NCBI GenBank assembly: GCA_026004035.1
Contig: BPII01000003.1
Span: 99,255 to 162,366 of the forward strand
Direction of reading: 5' to 3'
Source of the DNA: Candidatus Sericytochromatia bacterium
Lineage (GTDB): Bacteria; Cyanobacteriota; Sericytochromatia; UBA7694; JACMQJ01
Length of the DNA: 63,112 nucleotides
The notes below the pieces were generated by a model, which worked only from the letters and a program-made list of their open reading frames with translations, was not told the origin of the DNA and searched no databases. Both the position numbers and the translations under genes were made by a program. Positions 58,377 through 63,112 of the stretch are shown here, piece after piece (positions within the stretch are counted from its first letter, which is position 1; every line of letters begins with the position of its first letter).

Positions 58377-59980
58377 TTTGGTTAGGTAAAGTGAATCGTA
58401 TAATTGAAGAATTTGAAAACGTAGAGATTGATAAATTAGTTTATAACCTTAATGCTTTAAGTGATATTTCTAATCAAATAACTTCAGATTCTTCTATAGA
58501 AATATCTTTAGCTAATTTATTAAGAATACTTATGGGAACATTAGGCGCAACAAAAGGATCTATAATGCTTTATGCACCATTTAAACTTGCATTTGAAAGC
58601 TCTGTAAATAAAGGTTTTGATGGTAACCTCTATTTTAGAACAAATCCTAAAGAAGTTCAACAAATTAGTGAATACAAAGAGTCTTTTTTTGTTAGTGATC
58701 TAGAAAAAAAGTTTCCTGATTTTATAAAAAGAAATAAATTGATGTTTGATAAATCAGAAGCTACTTTATGGGTAACTTTGAGTGTAAGAAATAAATTGGT
58801 TGGTGCATTATTAATCGGTCCTAAATTAGGTAGAGAAGAATACAAAAAAACTGATTTAATTTTATTATCTATAATAGCAAATCAAATTTCTGTGGCTATT
58901 GCAAATTTTCAATTAATAGATGAACTAAAGAAAACTAATGATAAATTAAGAAAACAAAATTTTGAATTAGTTGATGCTAATTATGGTATTTCTGAAATGA
59001 GACAGATAACTTTAGAGCTTAGTAGTATAATGGATGTAAATAATTTACTTGAGACATTTTTAAATAAATCAATACAATATTTATCTTGTTCTAAAGGAAT
59101 ATTATTAAAACTAGATAATGAAATTTTAAAGGTAAGTTCGTTATCAAAAATTAATCATATAAAAAAAGATACTTCATTTCAAATTACTGAATGTAACCCT
59201 ATATTTGCTGAAATTATAGAAAGTGGCGAAATAAAAAGAGGTGAAGTAAATGATTTTTTTGGAATAGATGCAAAACATTATATATGTGTTCCTTTAAAAT
59301 CTGAAAGAGAAGTATTGGGATTTATTTGTTTATTTGACAAGGAAAGTAGAGTAGATAAAGAAAATAGATCTAACGTTTCAACAGCATTTAGTGAAAGAGA
59401 CGAAGCTATGATTTCATCTTTAGCTAATCATGTAGCTACATTATGGCAAAAAGCTAAATTTTACGAAATGGCAACTATAGATGGATTAACTCAATTATAT
59501 GTTAGAAGATTTCTAGAACAAAGAATGTCAGAAGAAATTAGAAAAGCTCAAAGATTACAAAGGAAATTATCATTAATACTTATAGATATAGATCATTTTA
59601 AAAAATTTAATGATACGTGGGGACATAAAACAGGTGATGATGTTTTAAGAATAACTGCAAAAACTATTAAAGAAAATGTTCGTAAAGGTATAGATATACC
59701 AGCAAGATATGGTGGTGAAGAATTAGTAGTATTATTACCAGAAACAGATTCAAATGGTGCAATGGTACTAGCTGAGAGAATTAGAAAAGCAATAGAAAAT
59801 ACACCATTAGAAAATCCAAATGGTGGAGATCCTCTAAAAATAACAGTAAGTTTAGGTGTTTCTACTTATCCAGATTTAGCTAACTCTTTAGCTGAACTTT
59901 ATGAAAAAGCTGATATTGCTTTATATAAATCAAAAGCTAATGGAAGAAATAGAGCTACTCTTTACCAATTAGATAATTAA
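58373..59980 (+). CDS. GAF-GAF-GGDEF diguanylate cyclase
   Basis: 535 residues from TTG 58373 (TTGA overlap) or 529 from GTG 58391, which has a modest AGGTAAA site. Two GAF domains (~30-180 and ~200-365) precede a GGDEF domain whose active site is GGEEL (~447-451) with metal-binding DIDHFK upstream. It makes cyclic di-GMP. The product-inhibition I-site RxxD is altered (KGID), so feedback may be weak. It lies with a partner-switch pair, which may control it. Confidence 0.9.
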   Translation: MIWLGKVNRIIEEFENVEIDKLVYNLNALSDISNQITSDSSIEISLANLLRILMGTLGATKGSIMLYAPFKLAFESSVNKGFDGNLYFRTNPKEVQQISEYKESFFVSDLEKKFPDFIKRNKLMFDKSEATLWVTLSVRNKLVGALLIGPKLGREEYKKTDLILLSIIANQISVAIANFQLIDELKKTNDKLRKQNFELVDANYGISEMRQITLELSSIMDVNNLLETFLNKSIQYLSCSKGILLKLDNEILKVSSLSKINHIKKDTSFQITECNPIFAEIIESGEIKRGEVNDFFGIDAKHYICVPLKSEREVLGFICLFDKESRVDKENRSNVSTAFSERDEAMISSLANHVATLWQKAKFYEMATIDGLTQLYVRRFLEQRMSEEIRKAQRLQRKLSLILIDIDHFKKFNDTWGHKTGDDVLRITAKTIKENVRKGIDIPARYGGEELVVLLPETDSNGAMVLAERIRKAIENTPLENPNGGDPLKITVSLGVSTYPDLANSLAELYEKADIALYKSKANGRNRATLYQLDN

Positions 59981-61269
59981 AACTCAATATTATGTTTTAT
60001 ATATTTTTGTAATTCTTCTACGTTTAAATTTTTAGGAGAAACATTATTTATAATACATAAGGAACTAGCAAAACCTGCTGCTTCTCCCATTGCTGCACAT
60101 GTTGCTGTAATTCTAATAGATGCTTGAGCTTCATGTGTAGCTGATATACATCTTCCAGCTACTAATAAATTATCAATATTTTTTGGTATTAAAGAACGGA
60201 AAGGAATATCATAATATTCACCTTCTTTTAATCTTATCATTTTACCACCTCCACCAGTAGGGTCATGTATGTCTATTGGATAATTACCTCTTGCAATTTT
60301 ATCTTGAAATTTTGAAGCATTAACAATATCAAGACCAGTAATTGTGTATTCACCTATAATTCTTCTTGTTTCCCTAACTCCAATTTGAGTAGCTGTGTTT
60401 GAAATATAAGAATCATCAAATCCAGGAACTTTATTTTTTAATAATTTATAAATTTGCCATGCTAATTTATGACTTTTTGATTGTGCTTTTGTTAAATCTC
60501 TATTATTTATTCCGCTTGAATATAATATTCTTACTGTATTTACAATTATCAAATCATCTCTATGAGTTGTTACAAAAAATATATAGTCTAGTGGATTATC
60601 ATAATTACCATTTTTTCTTTCTTCTTCTATTTCTTTCTTAAAACCTGCTATTGAAACACCATTTACATCATTTTCTATAAATAAAAAGTTTTCAGGATTC
60701 TTTTTACAATATTCTAAAACTTTATTTATATTCACATTAGCTATTCTAAACATTAAAGTCATAGCTTGAGTTAATCCATCTTCTTTTCTACCAATTTCAA
60801 AAGGTACATTTGATTTGAAAGCTAAATCAGCATCAGCTGAAGTATCTATAAAAAAATCACCTTCCAATATTTCCTTACCACTTTTACTTTCTAATACTAT
60901 AGATTTAATTTTGTTGTTTTCTATATTTACATCTGTAAAATATGTATGTAAAAGATACTCTATTTCATATTTATCCATTATTTCAAAAAGAACAATCTTT
61001 AAAGTTTCTGAGTCAAATGCTCTTGATTTATGTTTTTTACCATTGTATTTTTCTAACTCATCTAATATTTCTTGAAATATTCCTTTTACAAGAGGCTTAT
61101 CACCAAGATAGTAATTCATAAATGGTGAAACCATAGAAGCTGTAGAAGTGCCACCTAGGAAACCATATCTTTCAACTAATAACGGATTACCACCTAATTT
61201 TTTGGATGCTATAGCTGCACATACTCCAGCCATTCCTCCACCAACTATTATTGTTCTTTTATTTAACAT
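59977..61269 (-). CDS. FAD-dependent oxidoreductase (FAD_oxidored family)
   Basis: 430 residues with N-terminal FAD-binding VGGGMAGVCAAIASKKLGG, the ERYGFLGGTSTASMV loop, and the C-terminal LLVAGRCISATHEAQASIRITATCAAMGEAAGFA cofactor motif. The substrate is unknown; the family includes succinate dehydrogenase-like and glucose-inhibited relatives, so no reaction is assigned. The ATG is followed by a basic start. It overlaps the GGDEF stop by 4 bases tail to tail. Confidence 0.88.
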   Translation of the reverse strand: MLNKRTIIVGGGMAGVCAAIASKKLGGNPLLVERYGFLGGTSTASMVSPFMNYYLGDKPLVKGIFQEILDELEKYNGKKHKSRAFDSETLKIVLFEIMDKYEIEYLLHTYFTDVNIENNKIKSIVLESKSGKEILEGDFFIDTSADADLAFKSNVPFEIGRKEDGLTQAMTLMFRIANVNINKVLEYCKKNPENFLFIENDVNGVSIAGFKKEIEEERKNGNYDNPLDYIFFVTTHRDDLIIVNTVRILYSSGINNRDLTKAQSKSHKLAWQIYKLLKNKVPGFDDSYISNTATQIGVRETRRIIGEYTITGLDIVNASKFQDKIARGNYPIDIHDPTGGGGKMIRLKEGEYYDIPFRSLIPKNIDNLLVAGRCISATHEAQASIRITATCAAMGEAAGFASSLCIINNVSPKNLNVEELQKYIKHNIEF

Positions 61270-61427
61270 ATTTCAAAAATTTCAAATAACTTTATAATTA
61301 TAAAAAATTAAAACAATTTTTTAAAGTTATCTTATAAATTTAATTTTATCTTGTATGATATTATATTATTTTATTTTTAGCTTTTAATTAAAAAATTAAA
61401 CAAGCAAATTATAGGAGAATATAGATT

Positions 61428-62636
61428 TTGTTTTCTAATTACAGAAGATATATATTAATATTGCTAATATCTGTAAATTTATTTTATCCTTATTTTCCTT
61501 CTTATGCATCAAAATATTTCTCTGATATACCAAATGGACATTGGGCAGAAAATATTGCTGATTTACTTTATGAAGAAAATATTATGAGTGGTGTTTCTTC
61601 AAATGAATTTGGAGGAAATTTAAAACTTACAAGATATGAAGCAGCTAGAATTCTTAATGGTTTATTAGGTAAAAAATATGTTCCTTTAGTATTTACACTT
61701 TTATCAGATGTTAAATCGGGACATCCTGACTTTAAGGTAATAAATAAAATAATAAGTGCAAATTTAATGGAATATAGTAATAATAAATTTGAAGGTGATA
61801 AGAAAATATCAAGATATGATTTTGCGCTATCTATAATTAAAACTTTAAATTATTTACAAGCAGAACCAATATCAATAAGAATACCACCTAAAAAAATAGT
61901 GGCTTCTTCTGATAAAAAAGATTTAATAGACAAAGCAGTAAATTATTGGCAAATAGCTGAAGGATTTTACGATTGGACTGAAAATATTAGTAGATATGAA
62001 GCATTAGAAATGGTGGCTAAAGCTACTAAAATAGTTAGACAAGATTTAGTAGACAAAATTGGTGAAATAAAATCTAATATTGAAGTAATACCTACACCAA
62101 CAGCTACACCTATTGTTATAAGAACTCCTATACCTACACCTACACCTGTAATAGTAAAAACTCCTATACCTACACCTACACCTGTAATAGTAAAAACTCC
62201 TATACCTACACCTATTCCAACACTTACTAATCCATACTCAACACCTATTCCTATACCTACACCAACAGCTACACCTATTGTTATAAGAACTCCTATACCT
62301 ACACCTACACCTGTAATAGTAAAAACTCCTATACCTACACCTATTCCAACACTTACTAATCCATACTCAACACCTATTCCTATACCTACACCAACAGCTA
62401 CACCACTTGTAATAGATACACCTATACCTGAAAAAACACCAAAAATAGAAGAAACATCATTACCTTTACAGACACAAATATTAAGAAATCAATTTACTTT
62501 CAGAGTAGGATATAACATAAGTTATTCTGAATCTATACCTTCAACATTTTCTTTAGTAGAAACAGTTAAACAAAAAAAACGATTCTTTAGGATTATCTAT
62601 ATCAGGAGAATTAAATTATTGGTTATCAGGAAATAA
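61428..62636 (+). CDS. SLH-domain outer-membrane porin, N-terminal part, ended by a frameshift
   Basis: An AGGAG site precedes the TTG at 61428. A signal peptide (~1-28) leads to two SLH units (FSDIPNGHWAENIADLLYEE; SRYDFALSIIKTL and SRYEALEMVAKATK), the domain that binds cell-wall polymers. A long Pro/Thr repeat tether (~222-335) follows. Reading continues through SFSLVETVKQKK and is lost at a run of eight A near 62572-62579; the last residues RFFRIIYIRRIKLLVIRK are out of frame. Cyanobacterial SomA-type porins have the same SLH-then-barrel plan. The tether in place of a coiled coil is unusual. Confidence 0.85.
   Translation: MFSNYRRYILILLISVNLFYPYFPSYASKYFSDIPNGHWAENIADLLYEENIMSGVSSNEFGGNLKLTRYEAARILNGLLGKKYVPLVFTLLSDVKSGHPDFKVINKIISANLMEYSNNKFEGDKKISRYDFALSIIKTLNYLQAEPISIRIPPKKIVASSDKKDLIDKAVNYWQIAEGFYDWTENISRYEALEMVAKATKIVRQDLVDKIGEIKSNIEVIPTPTATPIVIRTPIPTPTPVIVKTPIPTPTPVIVKTPIPTPIPTLTNPYSTPIPIPTPTATPIVIRTPIPTPTPVIVKTPIPTPIPTLTNPYSTPIPIPTPTATPLVIDTPIPEKTPKIEETSLPLQTQILRNQFTFRVGYNISYSESIPSTFSLVETVKQKKRFFRIIYIRRIKLLVIRK
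62091..62405 (+). repeat. Nested Pro/Thr-coding tandem repeats
   Basis: A unit beginning CCTACACCAACAGCTACACC occurs at 62091 and 62256 with a partial third at 62385. Spacings are 165 and 129 bases, differing by exactly one 36-base sub-repeat that encodes TPIPTPTPVIVK. All units are multiples of three, so copy changes alter only tether length. Confidence 0.93.
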
Positions 62637-63112
62637 TAATTTATTAGACAATATAGGTATAAATTTAATAATAAGCTCTTTAGGTAGTTATGTTCATCCA
62701 ACGCAAAAGCCGGACACTGAAATTACTGAAGCTTTTAAAATTAATATAAGTACTTTATATAAAATCCTTAAATCAAATGATATAGAATTAGCTGTAGGTC
62801 CAAACATTTTTTATAGAGATAATGGAAGAAATTCAACTATGCAAGGATTACCAAATTCTTACTGGAGAGCTTCTAAAAACTACCTTGGTCTAGGTGCTAA
62901 AACTTTATTAGGATATAAAATAATTGATAAATTATTTTTAGAAACATCGTTTGGAATACAATATGTTTCACAAACGATAAAAGAAAGTATAAAATTTGAT
63001 TCAGGTCAAACAATTCCATCAGGCAGTATAGATAGATTTAATATAGATTTTAATTCTAATATAAGATATGATTTATTAGAATTTGGAAATAATAAATTTT
63101 ACTTAAATTTAG
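62580..63112 (+). pseudogene. Out-of-frame beta-barrel part of the same porin, cut by window edge
   Basis: Shifting by one base after the A8 run gives an open frame to the window end: NDSLGLSISGELNYWLSG, LDNIGINLIISSLGSYV, IELAVGPNIFYRDNGRN, LGLGAKTLLGYKIIDKLF, FLETSFGIQYVS. These alternate hydrophobic and polar residues like transmembrane barrel strands. Seven or ten As would restore the frame. It is the continuation of the SLH protein, disrupted by real mutation, phase switching or sequence error. The C-terminus lies outside. Confidence 0.75.

Noticed and set aside
62091..62405. Regular repeats considered as a CRISPR array
   Set aside because: Units are in-frame Pro/Thr codons with no unique spacers, inside a protein gene.

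Overview
The window is very AT-rich DNA with the standard bacterial code (TAA, TAG and TGA all end genes). Genes are tightly packed, often joined by TAATG or ATGA overlaps, and many have clear GGAG-type ribosome binding sites. The host has an outer membrane. Evidence is an ADP-heptose synthesis enzyme (rfaE2), an LptC-like lipoprotein, many lipobox lipoproteins, an ExbB/TolQ-type proton channel and, at the right edge, an S-layer-homology (SLH) protein continuing into a beta-barrel-like region. SLH plus porin architecture and an RpaB/PhoB-like regulator suggest a non-photosynthetic relative of cyanobacteria (Melainabacteria/Sericytochromatia-like). That is a low-to-moderate confidence inference. 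HPPD (an O2-using enzyme) and NuoF suggest respiratory, probably oxygen-using metabolism.

Layout. 1-2.7 kb is a decaying segment: serC and a family-28 glycosyltransferase broken by single-base indels, then a remnant of an IS5-type transposase. 2.9-4.8 kb holds exbB/tolQ and radA. 4.8-8.7 kb (minus) is an exported protease cluster: a stand-alone subtilisin-propeptide protein, a lipoprotein subtilase, a carboxypeptidase-regulatory-domain lipoprotein and a coiled-coil protein. 8.9-11.7 kb holds a DUF4332-like lipoprotein, a glycine-zipper membrane protein and a convergent ABC exporter. 11.7-13.6 kb is a two-component system. 13.9-15.3 kb has an icd fragment ending in an IS200/IS605-like hairpin, followed by CDP-glucose 4,6-dehydratase. 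15.9-18.1 kb encodes a radical-SAM-like protein that has lost its cluster cysteines, fused to a methyltransferase-like domain. 18.2-22.9 kb has two lipoproteins (one Vps62-like), folE, an orphan nuoF and fbp.

22.9-27.6 kb (minus) is an oligopeptide-type ABC importer and secG. 27.7-30.8 kb holds two divergent lipoproteins (three PrcB-like domains; Ig-like plus beta-propeller). 30.8-44.2 kb is a long plus-strand run: hppD, a lipoprotein, rfaE2, two giant tandem multidomain glycosyltransferases, an LptC-like lipoprotein, pheS, a DMT transporter and an ABC permease. 44.2-48.7 kb (minus) has a DUF302 protein, a propeller lipoprotein, truA and a GT4-GT2 fusion. RNase P RNA is at 48.8-49.2 kb, next to a second IS5 remnant. 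49.7-55.2 kb (minus) is pepA, an AAA ATPase and a TPR membrane protein. 55.4-60 kb (plus) has clpP, a BECR-toxin-like lipoprotein with a possible immunity partner, and an RsbW/STAS partner-switch module followed by a GAF-GAF-GGDEF protein. The window ends with an FAD oxidoreductase and the frameshifted SLH porin.

The dominant theme is the cell surface: glycan assembly, lipoproteins, export and proteolysis. The best candidates for undescribed biology are the secreted toxin-like lipoprotein and its neighbour (56.1-57.0 kb), the tandem glycosyltransferases with one degenerate internal domain (33.7-41.0 kb), the cysteine-less radical-SAM/methyltransferase fusion, and the DUF4332/glycine-zipper/ABC exporter locus.
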